Shown here in pieces: positions 1 to 6,298 of a DNA stretch of 6,816 nt. The notes under the pieces were generated by a model, which did not search any database, had not been told where the DNA came from, and saw nothing but the letters and a program-made list of their open reading frames with translations. Location of the stretch: the NCBI GenBank assembly GCA_030620455.1, contig JAUXEQ010000080.1, positions 1 through 6,816 of the forward strand. The letters run 5' to 3'. Position 1 is the first letter of the stretch. The number at the start of each line of letters is the position of its first letter. Source of the stretch: a bacterium. GTDB lineage: Bacteria; UBP14; UBA6098; B30-G16. Position numbers and translations under genes: made by a program.

Positions 1-350
1 GATCTGTATCCGGGAACTGAAATCGAGTAGGCTTGTTCAATATCGTCAATATCGAACGAAGTCTCCCATGAACTGGTGAATGATCCGTCGGTAATTGAAT
101 CTGGGTAGATAAAACTCCCTCGAAAATCGTCATCGACAATCCACAGGATTGGCAATTCACCGTATTCGAACCCCAATTTAGGATCGATATTCCCGTTGCG
201 AGTCCACTGTTCTGTGGTAGCAACGTTCCAGGCAAACTGATAAGCTATAGTAAGCCTGTTTTGAGTATCGTCTGTTGGGATTTCTGACACGGCAGCAAAA
301 GAAACTCCCCATATAATCAGGAGAGCTAATACTGAAAGCGTGCGTGACAT
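1..350 (-). CDS. Secreted protein of unknown function, N-terminal part only
   Basis: A reading frame runs leftward from an ATG at 350-348 and stays open to the window edge, giving 116 codons without a stop; the C-terminus lies outside. The start is set by a strong GAGGAGG ribosome binding site six bases upstream. Residues 1-19 form a typical Sec signal peptide: Ser-Arg near the start, a hydrophobic core (LSVLALLIIW), then GVSFA with likely cleavage after Ala19 or Ala20. The mature part seen is acidic and rich in aromatic and polar residues (for example PILWIVDDDF near residues 71-80), with no cysteine. This suggests a beta-rich extracytoplasmic domain. I do not recognise a family. GC is 156 of 350 bases (about 45%), somewhat above the neighbouring genes. 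It could be a cell-surface or secreted structural protein; that is inference from the signal peptide only. Confidence 0.8.
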   Translation of the reverse strand, partial: MSRTLSVLALLIIWGVSFAAVSEIPTDDTQNRLTIAYQFAWNVATTEQWTRNGNIDPKLGFEYGELPILWIVDDDFRGSFIYPDSITDGSFTSSWETSFDIDDIEQAYSISVPGYR

Positions 351-356
351 GTTACA

Positions 357-363
357 CCTCCTC
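357..363 (-). promoter_or_regulatory. Ribosome binding site of the leftmost gene
   Basis: The minus strand reads GAGGAGGTGTAAC followed by ATG. The GGAGG core lies six bases before the start codon, which fixes the start of the truncated secreted protein at 350. Confidence 0.8.
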
Positions 364-428
364 AAACTCGATAGGTAAATTCCCCCAAATCTTCCCTACC
401 TTGTTATTTAAACTCCATCCCGAGTAGG

Positions 429-463
429 TGACAGTCAAACACTTTATGTTTCGCCTGCTGTCA
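429..463. repeat. Nested inverted repeat in the leader of the leftmost gene
   Basis: TGACAG (429-434) pairs with CTGTCA (458-463). Inside it AAACA (437-441) pairs with TGTTT (447-451) around the loop CTTTA. The left arm also contains the small palindrome TGACAGTCA (429-437). It lies 78 to 113 bases upstream of the start codon at 350. On the minus strand it also contains TTTGAC twice, one of them a consensus TTGACA hexamer, but no good -10 box is correctly spaced from either. It could be an operator or an RNA structure in the leader. No U-tract follows on either strand, so it is not an intrinsic terminator. Confidence 0.4.
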
Positions 464-471
464 AATACAAT

Positions 472-528
472 AATATTAATATTTTTCTTTAATGCAAGTG
501 TTTTTTTAAAAAAAGTTAAATTTTTTAA
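472..528. repeat. A/T-only palindromes around the aminotransferase stop
   Basis: Three A/T symmetries cluster here: AATATTAATATT (472-483), seven T followed by seven A (501-514), and TTAAAAAA (506-513) pairing with TTTTTTAA (521-528) around a seven-base loop. The last overlaps the final codons and stop of the aminotransferase. In the minus-strand transcript the possible hairpin is A-U only and is followed by A residues, not a U-tract, so it does not meet the rule for an intrinsic terminator. Confidence 0.4.
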
Positions 529-1696
529 TTGCTTCCCCTAAAATCCATATAGCATCACGCATTTTTGATTCCATAAGAACATAAGCTATTCTGACTTCTG
601 AGTTGCCTAAACCAGCAGAAGCATAAAATCCCGGACCTGGAGCGACCATAACTGTTTTGCCATTTAGAGAAAAATCGTTTAATAAATAAAGGGAAAATTT
701 TTCCACGTCATCGATAGGAAGTGTTGCCATCATATAGAATGCACCCTCAGGTTCAACACAGAATGCACCCGGAATTTTCATTAATTCCTCAAATGTTGCA
801 TCTCTACGTTTTTTATATTCCTTCATCATGGTTGGGAAGTAATTATCATCCAATTGCATAAGAACCGCTTGAGCAGCATATTGCCCAATCGATACCGGAC
901 ACAGTCTAGCTTGAGCCATGCAAATAATTGGAGCCATTATTTCTTTGAGCTTTGTCACAACCGCTCCAATCCGAGCACCACATGCAGAGAAGCGTTTTGA
1001 AATTGAGTCTACAATTATACCCCTTTCAATTAATCTTGGTATATGGAATATACTTGCATGTTCTCCATTATAGACAAACTCTCTATAAACTTCATCCGAT
1101 ATAACAAATAGATCATGATGTTCGGCAATATCAGCTAATGTTTCTAGTTCATCTTTTCTGAGAACAGTTCCTGTTGGATTATTCGGTGAACAAATAAGTA
1201 TCCCTTTCGTCCGATCGTTTATTTTTGACACGATTTCATCGGCATCGGGAAGATGATATCCTGTTTCAGGACTGGAAGTTATTGGTGTGAGCGTTATGTT
1301 AGCCATCTTTGCATATCCGTTGTAATTAGTGTAGAATGGTTCGAAAACAATAATGTTGTCTCCGGGATCTGTGATTGCTAACATAGCAAACAAAATTGCC
1401 TCTGAACCACCATTGGTAACAAGAACTTCCTCAGAGTCAATATCGATGCCATTGCTTTTGTAATATTTACAAAGCCATTCACGATACTCGGGCATACCCT
1501 GAGAATGACCATATGCGAGAACTTTTGCAGGATAGCTGTGAACTGCATTCCAGAAAGCCATTGGTGTTTCTATGTCTGGCTGACCGATATTTAAATGATA
1601 GATTGAAATACCTCTTTTCTTGGCTTCGATTGCATGTGGAACAAGTTTTCGTATCGGTGAAAGTGGTATTTGAATTGCGCGTTGAGAGGGTTTCAT
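506..1696 (-). CDS. Class I/II PLP-dependent aminotransferase
   Basis: A complete 396-residue cytoplasmic enzyme of aminotransferase fold type I, which moves an amino group between an amino acid and a 2-oxo acid using pyridoxal phosphate. Visible motifs in order: NIGQPD (36-41, substrate-side loop), GGSEA (96-100, phosphate region), SPNNPTGT (170-177, with Asn173 expected to bind the cofactor), SDEVY (200-204, Asp201 on the pyridine nitrogen, Tyr204), SISKRFSACGARIG (231-244, Schiff-base Lys234 and phosphate-binding Arg242), GAFY (318-321) and VRIAY (368-372, Arg369 expected to bind the substrate carboxylate). The length is normal and nothing essential is missing. The N-terminal SPIRKLVP and the SKRFSACGARIG motif match a subgroup common in Bacteroidota, often labelled aspartate aminotransferase. 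The substrate cannot be told from sequence, so no symbol is given. The start has AAAGGAGGT four bases upstream (core to ATG). It diverges from the protease gene. Confidence 0.95.
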   Translation of the reverse strand: MKPSQRAIQIPLSPIRKLVPHAIEAKKRGISIYHLNIGQPDIETPMAFWNAVHSYPAKVLAYGHSQGMPEYREWLCKYYKSNGIDIDSEEVLVTNGGSEAILFAMLAITDPGDNIIVFEPFYTNYNGYAKMANITLTPITSSPETGYHLPDADEIVSKINDRTKGILICSPNNPTGTVLRKDELETLADIAEHHDLFVISDEVYREFVYNGEHASIFHIPRLIERGIIVDSISKRFSACGARIGAVVTKLKEIMAPIICMAQARLCPVSIGQYAAQAVLMQLDDNYFPTMMKEYKKRRDATFEELMKIPGAFCVEPEGAFYMMATLPIDDVEKFSLYLLNDFSLNGKTVMVAPGPGFYASAGLGNSEVRIAYVLMESKMRDAIWILGEAIKKFNFF

Positions 1697-1700
1697 CAGA

Positions 1701-1708
1701 CCTCCTTT
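1701..1708 (-). promoter_or_regulatory. Ribosome binding site of the aminotransferase
   Basis: The minus strand reads AAAGGAGGTCTG before ATG, with the GGAGG core four bases from the start. It supports the 396-residue form. Confidence 0.8.
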
Positions 1709-1725
1709 GCTTTGATATTTAGAAG

Positions 1726-1731
1726 ATTATA
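1726..1731 (-). promoter_or_regulatory. Candidate -10 box of the aminotransferase promoter
   Basis: A perfect TATAAT on the minus strand, 30 bases upstream of the start codon. It would give a leader of roughly 20 bases. The hexamer 17 bases upstream (TATTCA) matches the -35 consensus at only three of six positions and lies within one arm of the 1747-1790 inverted repeat. If this is the promoter, a protein on that repeat could block or activate it. The window is very AT-rich, so chance occurrence is possible. Confidence 0.4.
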
Positions 1732-1746
1732 GTTACAATTAAAAAC

Positions 1747-1790
1747 TTTGAATAAATATTTTAAACTAAGTTTTTTTGAGATTATTCAAA
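1747..1790. repeat. Perfect 9-bp inverted repeat between divergent genes
   Basis: TTTGAATAA (1747-1755) is the exact reverse complement of TTATTCAAA (1782-1790); the spacer is 26 bases. It lies midway between the divergent start codons of the aminotransferase (1696) and the protease (1893) and upstream of a TATAAT box on each side. Arm-to-arm centre spacing is 35 bases, a little over three helical turns, as for a two-site operator. It could equally be chance in AT-rich DNA. Confidence 0.35.
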
Positions 1791-1819
1791 TAAAAATAAA
1801 TCGAAGTTATGATATTGTT

Positions 1820-1825
1820 TATAAT
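1820..1825 (+). promoter_or_regulatory. Candidate -10 box of the protease promoter
   Basis: A perfect TATAAT on the plus strand, 67 bases upstream of the preferred protease start. No hexamer resembling TTGACA occurs 16-18 bases upstream, and the Bacteroidota TAnnTTTG form is also absent. If used, transcription would begin near 1832, downstream of the upstream in-frame ATG at 1809. That would exclude the longer protein form. Confidence 0.3.
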
Positions 1826-1879
1826 TTTTATTGATAATTACATTAATGAATCGTTAATTGATTCTATATTAAATGGTTT

Positions 1880-1887
1880 AAGGAGGG
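1880..1887 (+). promoter_or_regulatory. Ribosome binding site that decides the protease start
   Basis: AAGGAGGG with its GGAGG core (1882-1886) six bases before ATG at 1893. The alternative in-frame ATG at 1809 has no purine-rich site ahead of it. In that longer form the Shine-Dalgarno itself would be read as Arg-Arg codons. Confidence 0.85.
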
Positions 1888-1892
1888 TATTT

Positions 1893-4800
1893 ATGTTTTT
1901 AGTTTTAATTTTGCTTTTTGCAGGATTTGCATGTGGTAATGTTCTTACTCCACTTAATCATAACGATTTGGGTTATGAACTACTGTTTGAAAATGAACAA
2001 CTGCTTTGCCGGGAGACAGATAATTTCACAATTATTGAGATCTCCGGAGAATCCTGGTTTACATCGGATACCGCTCGACCACGATTACCTGTTGTGCGGA
2101 AATTTTTGAAAATTCCGTATAATTCTGAAATTAACATTGAAATCATTAATCCAGTAATAAATCGAATAAATCTACTTCAAATGGGATTCCCATCGAGAAT
2201 TTATCCTTTGCAACCTGCAATTCCGAAATATATGAAGGATTATCCTTTTCGTATCGATGAGAACTGGTATAGAGATTCTATTTATTCAATTACGTTACAG
2301 GAAGCAGTAAATGTTGTCCCAATAGGTACAGTGAGGGGAAGAAAACTCGGGATACTTGAAATCTACCCAATAATTAGCTACAATCCTCGCAGCGGTGATA
2401 TCGAATATATCATATCTGCAAAAGTAAAAATTAACTTCACCGAACCAATAGAACCAGTTCCGCAAAGGCTCAGATCCCAAGTTTTTGATGAAATTATTAA
2501 CGATATTCTATTTATTCCTGAGGAGATTAGTCCCGATCCAGTGATGCCAATTGTATATTGGGTAATCTACGGCGATCACTTCGCCACAGATATTGAACCA
2601 TTCCTCGACTGGAAGAAACTCATTGGGTACGATGTTTATTCAACACCTATTAGCGCAATAGGTCCAACGAACATTGACGTAGCGGATACGATTCAGGCTG
2701 CATATGATCATTGGGAAAATCCTCCGGATTTTGTTCTTCTCGTTGGTGATGTTCCAGTCATACCTACGAATGAAGGGAAAATGGATGACCATGTAACAGA
2801 TCTTTATTACTACACTGTTGACGATACAGATTTTCTTCCTGATATTCAGTTTGGCAGATTTTCCGTTGTTACTTTGGCACATGCAAGGAATATTGTAGAA
2901 AAGACACTTTATTACGAAAAATATGAGTTAGCAAGTTTTGATTGGTTAAAACATCCTGTTATGCCTGCATGCGGAAGAGATCCAAGATGTCATGAAGCAG
3001 AAAATACTCACAGATATTGCGTTGGAAGGTGGCTTACTCCTCCAAGATTCAATTCCGACACTCTTTTCGGTCGAAATGGTGCAGATGGCGATGATGTTAT
3101 AGATGCTATTAATGCGGGTGCTCTTCTGGTTAATTATTCCGGTCATGGTTTCGAGTTAGGATGGGCAGAACCTTCTGTTGGGATTACTGATGTGAGAAAT
3201 CTAAGAAACAACGGGATGTATCCGTTGGTTATAAGCAATTCATGTCTTACTGGAAAATTCGATGAAGCTGAATGCTTCGGAGAGACATGGATACGCGTAC
3301 ACAAAAAGGGCGCAGTCGGTTTTATAGGCGCAAGCAACTTTTCGTATTGGGGTTTCGACAGTATTTGGCAGATAAAGTGGTATGATGCTGTTTTCACTGA
3401 TAGCTTTAAAACTGTATATGGAGCTATTTTCAAAGCAGATATGGAGCTTTTATTGTCGGGAGATAGTATAGCACAATATTATTTCGAGGTGTATCATCTT
3501 TTCGGTGATCCTTCATTATGGCTTTATTGGGGAACTCCGTTGGAAACTCTTTCTGTCGACCTTTCTATGTGGGAATACTCCATACCTTTACCCGCTGAGG
3601 ACTATGAGATACCTGTCTCTCAAGACGGTGCTATTGTTGCGTTAACACGGAACGATGGGCGTCTGGGAGTTGGCAAATCGGAAGGCGGGGTTGTTAGCAT
3701 CAGCCCAGAATTTGAACCTGTTGGACCTGATAGTATATGGGTGGTTGCTACTAAACCAAACTATTATGCTCCGTTACTTTGGAGAACAGAGAACAGATTT
3801 TTAAGCATGATTGAATACTCTCCGGAAAGTCTTCAGGTGGGCATTGTAACAAATTTAGCGTTAAATCTCAGAGATGGAGATAGTATCCCTGTTCCAGATG
3901 CTGTTATAAAATTGATAGGTTTTGGTGTTTCGGAAAGCACAAGAACAGATATTGCTGGTGATGCAATTCTTACAGTGAATCCTCCCTTTGAGGGAACTTT
4001 GTTACTTACTGCCTGGGTTAGTGGAATCTGGATATTAAGAAGAGAGATAATGTCTTATGGAGCATTGTGTTGGACATTGGATTCGCTTTCTGTTGAAGTT
4101 CCTGACATTTTAATGGAAGATTCTTTGACGACAAGATTTATGGGAAACATAGACTTCACTCTTTCTAAATCCGGTTTTACATGTTACTGGCAGGGAGGTG
4201 GTCTGGACATCGACAGTATGGCATTTACTGGTAATTCGGGTACAATTTCTCTTGAACCGCTTAACAATAATTCGGTGATTTTGAGCATTGCTAAGCCAAA
4301 TTATAAAATTATTACAGTCGACATTCCTGTAACGAATCCTGAGGGTCCTTTGGAAGGAGAAATAAGAGATACTTTAGGAGACTTAGTTCGAACAAGACCG
4401 TATGTAAATCTTATTAAAGGAACCGATACAATCACGACTGTTAGAGCTAACTGGGACGGTAGTTTCAGTTCATATTCCAGATTTCCATGCGATAGTTACA
4501 AGGTTGATTTAAGTGGCTTCGGATTTTACGACACTTCGTATATAATAATGTTAACAAGCAAAGGTGGGTATTCTTTCACGATGCGACGGATGCCAAACAG
4601 CAGAATACAAATTCATCCAATGAATTCTGTGGGTAAGCAACTAGAAACGGAATTATACTTAATTGAACAATTCTCAAATGACATAATCGCTTATGGTGAA
4701 CGAGTTGATCCCTTTACTTATACTTTTGGTAAATTGCCCTCGGTCGATTATATAATGCACGCTAAATGCAGAGGTTATATGCCGGAAGTGCTGAATTTAA

Positions 4801-6053
4801 CCCCTGTTGATTCGGTAACTGATATTAATTTGATAATGAATGAGGGTGAGGATATTTTAATTATTGATATCTCATCTGATGGAGTGGCAGCAGATGCAAT
4901 TAAAAGGGATCTTGAAGATGCGGGTTATAATGTTGATCTTACAGTTCCTAGCCCAACTTCCTTCCCAAGAATTGATGAGTTAAGATTATACAATCTGGTT
5001 CTCATTACATGTGGAAAGTATTCGTTCCCGTTCCCTGTTGATGCTGTTAGACTTAATATTCTTAGAGAATTTCATTGTACAGGCGGAAGAGTCCTTTTTG
5101 AGGGTGGTGAATACATGCAGCAGGCTTTTAGTGGTACCTTCGACCTTCGGTATTCTAATGAATTATTCCACATGAAGAAATATATAGGTGATAAATTCCT
5201 CACTGGTGACATGGGAGTTATAAACGAAGCTTTAAATGAGAGTTTATTGACATTTTATCCAAATCCGCTTAGTGATATTCTCGAATACAAAATTGTTTCT
5301 GCAATAGAGTGGGCATTTATGGATATTGTAAAGCCTACTAGTGTCGCTGAACTTCTTTACTCTCATGAGGATAGCATAAACCATGGTAATATTGTTGTCT
5401 TTGAAGATAAAGCACATAATGGTGTTTCCCGAAGTGGTTATTTTACTTTTTTCTATCCATATGCAATTAGGGATACGTTGATCGCAAAAGATTTGCTTTA
5501 TAACATGGTAGAATTTATACTTCCACCGGATCAGAAAATGGCTATTATGTATGGACATGTTTGGCTAAATGATGACCTTCCTGCGTCTCATGCTAATATT
5601 ACTACTTCTGGTTATTCAACTACATCGAATAGACAGGGAAAATATTCTCTTTCAGTTGAAGCTGGTTCACATAGTGTGACTTTTAGTCGGTCACCTTGTC
5701 CAGATACGACTGTTCTCGTGGACCTTAAGCTTTCTGAACCCAAGCGATATGACGTTAACTGGCGTGGGTCAGATGTTAAGGAATCTAAACTTATATATAG
5801 CAGACTCGGCTCACCTAATCCAAATCCTTTCAATAATACTGTTGAAATTGCTTATAATAATCCTAAACTTAATGTTGTTTCTGCTGTGGCAAGGGATATA
5901 TCCGGAAAAATTATTTGGGAAGTCGAGTATTTTCCAAAGCTTCTTGGGAAAATTCGGTGGAGTCCGAATAAAAATGTTGTTTCGGGAGTTTATTTTATCA
6001 CGGTTACAATGGGAGAAGAGAAATATACATGCAGAACCGTTTACATCAAATAA
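1893..6053 (+). CDS. Secreted multidomain gingipain-type (C25) cysteine protease with C-terminal sorting domain
   Basis: The protein has 1386 residues from the ATG at 1893. The frame opens at 1809, but only 1893 has a ribosome binding site. Domains in order: short hydrophobic signal peptide (1 to about 13-15); C25-type propeptide (about 20-210, with the motif ARPRLPVVRKFLKIP); catalytic C25 domain (about 217-549); Ig-like domain as in gingipains (550-631, GAIVALTRNDG and KPNYYAP); beta-sandwich, carboxypeptidase-regulatory-like units (about 647-723, 819-895, 905-983); an alpha/beta Rossmann-like domain (985-1212, DILIID, LVLITCGKY, GGRVLFEGGE); another regulatory-like unit (1221-1291); and an NPFN-type sorting domain (1304-1386, with SGVYFITV near the end). 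The catalytic dyad is His418 in NYSGHG and Cys451 in ISNSCLTG, 33 residues apart as in RgpB and Kgp. HLFGDPSLW (535-543) closes the catalytic domain. It is probably exported through Sec and then a type IX-like system, and kept latent until the propeptide is cut. Substrate preference is not readable. No frameshift or missing dyad residue is seen. Confidence 0.92.
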   Translation: MFLVLILLFAGFACGNVLTPLNHNDLGYELLFENEQLLCRETDNFTIIEISGESWFTSDTARPRLPVVRKFLKIPYNSEINIEIINPVINRINLLQMGFPSRIYPLQPAIPKYMKDYPFRIDENWYRDSIYSITLQEAVNVVPIGTVRGRKLGILEIYPIISYNPRSGDIEYIISAKVKINFTEPIEPVPQRLRSQVFDEIINDILFIPEEISPDPVMPIVYWVIYGDHFATDIEPFLDWKKLIGYDVYSTPISAIGPTNIDVADTIQAAYDHWENPPDFVLLVGDVPVIPTNEGKMDDHVTDLYYYTVDDTDFLPDIQFGRFSVVTLAHARNIVEKTLYYEKYELASFDWLKHPVMPACGRDPRCHEAENTHRYCVGRWLTPPRFNSDTLFGRNGADGDDVIDAINAGALLVNYSGHGFELGWAEPSVGITDVRNLRNNGMYPLVISNSCLTGKFDEAECFGETWIRVHKKGAVGFIGASNFSYWGFDSIWQIKWYDAVFTDSFKTVYGAIFKADMELLLSGDSIAQYYFEVYHLFGDPSLWLYWGTPLETLSVDLSMWEYSIPLPAEDYEIPVSQDGAIVALTRNDGRLGVGKSEGGVVSISPEFEPVGPDSIWVVATKPNYYAPLLWRTENRFLSMIEYSPESLQVGIVTNLALNLRDGDSIPVPDAVIKLIGFGVSESTRTDIAGDAILTVNPPFEGTLLLTAWVSGIWILRREIMSYGALCWTLDSLSVEVPDILMEDSLTTRFMGNIDFTLSKSGFTCYWQGGGLDIDSMAFTGNSGTISLEPLNNNSVILSIAKPNYKIITVDIPVTNPEGPLEGEIRDTLGDLVRTRPYVNLIKGTDTITTVRANWDGSFSSYSRFPCDSYKVDLSGFGFYDTSYIIMLTSKGGYSFTMRRMPNSRIQIHPMNSVGKQLETELYLIEQFSNDIIAYGERVDPFTYTFGKLPSVDYIMHAKCRGYMPEVLNLTPVDSVTDINLIMNEGEDILIIDISSDGVAADAIKRDLEDAGYNVDLTVPSPTSFPRIDELRLYNLVLITCGKYSFPFPVDAVRLNILREFHCTGGRVLFEGGEYMQQAFSGTFDLRYSNELFHMKKYIGDKFLTGDMGVINEALNESLLTFYPNPLSDILEYKIVSAIEWAFMDIVKPTSVAELLYSHEDSINHGNIVVFEDKAHNGVSRSGYFTFFYPYAIRDTLIAKDLLYNMVEFILPPDQKMAIMYGHVWLNDDLPASHANITTSGYSTTSNRQGKYSLSVEAGSHSVTFSRSPCPDTTVLVDLKLSEPKRYDVNWRGSDVKESKLIYSRLGSPNPNPFNNTVEIAYNNPKLNVVSAVARDISGKIIWEVEYFPKLLGKIRWSPNKNVVSGVYFITVTMGEEKYTCRTVYIK

Positions 6054-6222
6054 TCATAAAAAGCGGAATTTAATACAAGATGAATAGCAAAAAATATCGA
6101 GAGAATCCTTGTGCTCATTGATGAAGGTAAATAAGGAAACTGATAGAAGCTAAGTTATTTATATTAATAGATATTCAAGTAGTAAAATTTCAAAAAAAAC
6201 ATTATTAGCGATTAGAAGAGTT

Positions 6223-6236
6223 AATTAATATTAATT
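6223..6236. repeat. 14-bp perfect A/T palindrome in the last spacer
   Basis: AATTAAT followed directly by ATTAATT, 63 bases upstream of the DUF1573 start codon. A possible -10 box (TAGAAT, 6253-6258) lies just downstream, with no clear -35. The rest of 6054-6298 holds no gene. The longest peptides are short, lack ribosome binding sites and are broken by stops in all forward frames. No hairpin with a T-tract follows the protease stop. Confidence 0.35.
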
Positions 6237-6287
6237 TTCGCCTTGCATTATATAGAATAACGATTTTATTTCGAGATATTAATACAC

Positions 6288-6295
6288 AAGGAGGT
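6288..6295 (+). promoter_or_regulatory. Ribosome binding site of the DUF1573 gene
   Basis: AAGGAGGT, an eight-base match to the anti-Shine-Dalgarno, with the GGAGG core four bases before ATG at 6299. It fixes the start of the last gene. Confidence 0.85.
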
Positions 6296-6298
6296 TGG

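Noticed and set aside
501..528. Intrinsic terminator of the aminotransferase
   Set aside because: The hairpin would be A-U only and is followed on the minus strand by A residues rather than a U-tract.
1513..1722. 69-codon plus-strand open frame
   Set aside because: It lies antisense to the well-supported aminotransferase, has no ribosome binding site, and its peptide shows no domain pattern.
1920..1940. Lipoprotein signal at Cys14 of the protease
   Set aside because: The residues before the cysteine are Gly-Phe-Ala, which lack the Leu at -3 and small residue at -2 of a lipobox, and C-terminal sorting does not need a lipid anchor.
2790..2820. Catalytic acid at Asp303 in HVTDLYY
   Set aside because: It lies 115 residues before His418, against 56-59 in the gingipains, so it is more likely a conserved structural or ion-binding residue.
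2295..3433. Several minus-strand open frames of 61-96 codons
   Set aside because: All are antisense to the propeptide and catalytic domain of the protease, and their compositions look like antisense translation.
5244..5833. Minus-strand open frames of 104 and 73 codons
   Set aside because: Antisense shadows of the protease C-terminal third, with no recognisable domain.
5749..6087. 112-codon plus-strand open frame overlapping the end of the protease
   Set aside because: It is a shifted frame of the sorting-domain coding sequence. The in-frame protein has a full sorting domain to its stop, so a frameshift is not needed, and no ribosome binding site precedes it.
6080..6214. Possible gene remnant in the spacer after the protease (peptides such as IAKNIERILVLIDEGK and RKLIEAKLFILIDIQVV in two frames)
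   Set aside because: Each is under 30 residues, none has a start with a ribosome binding site, and no family is recognisable. A decayed gene cannot be excluded but is not supported.
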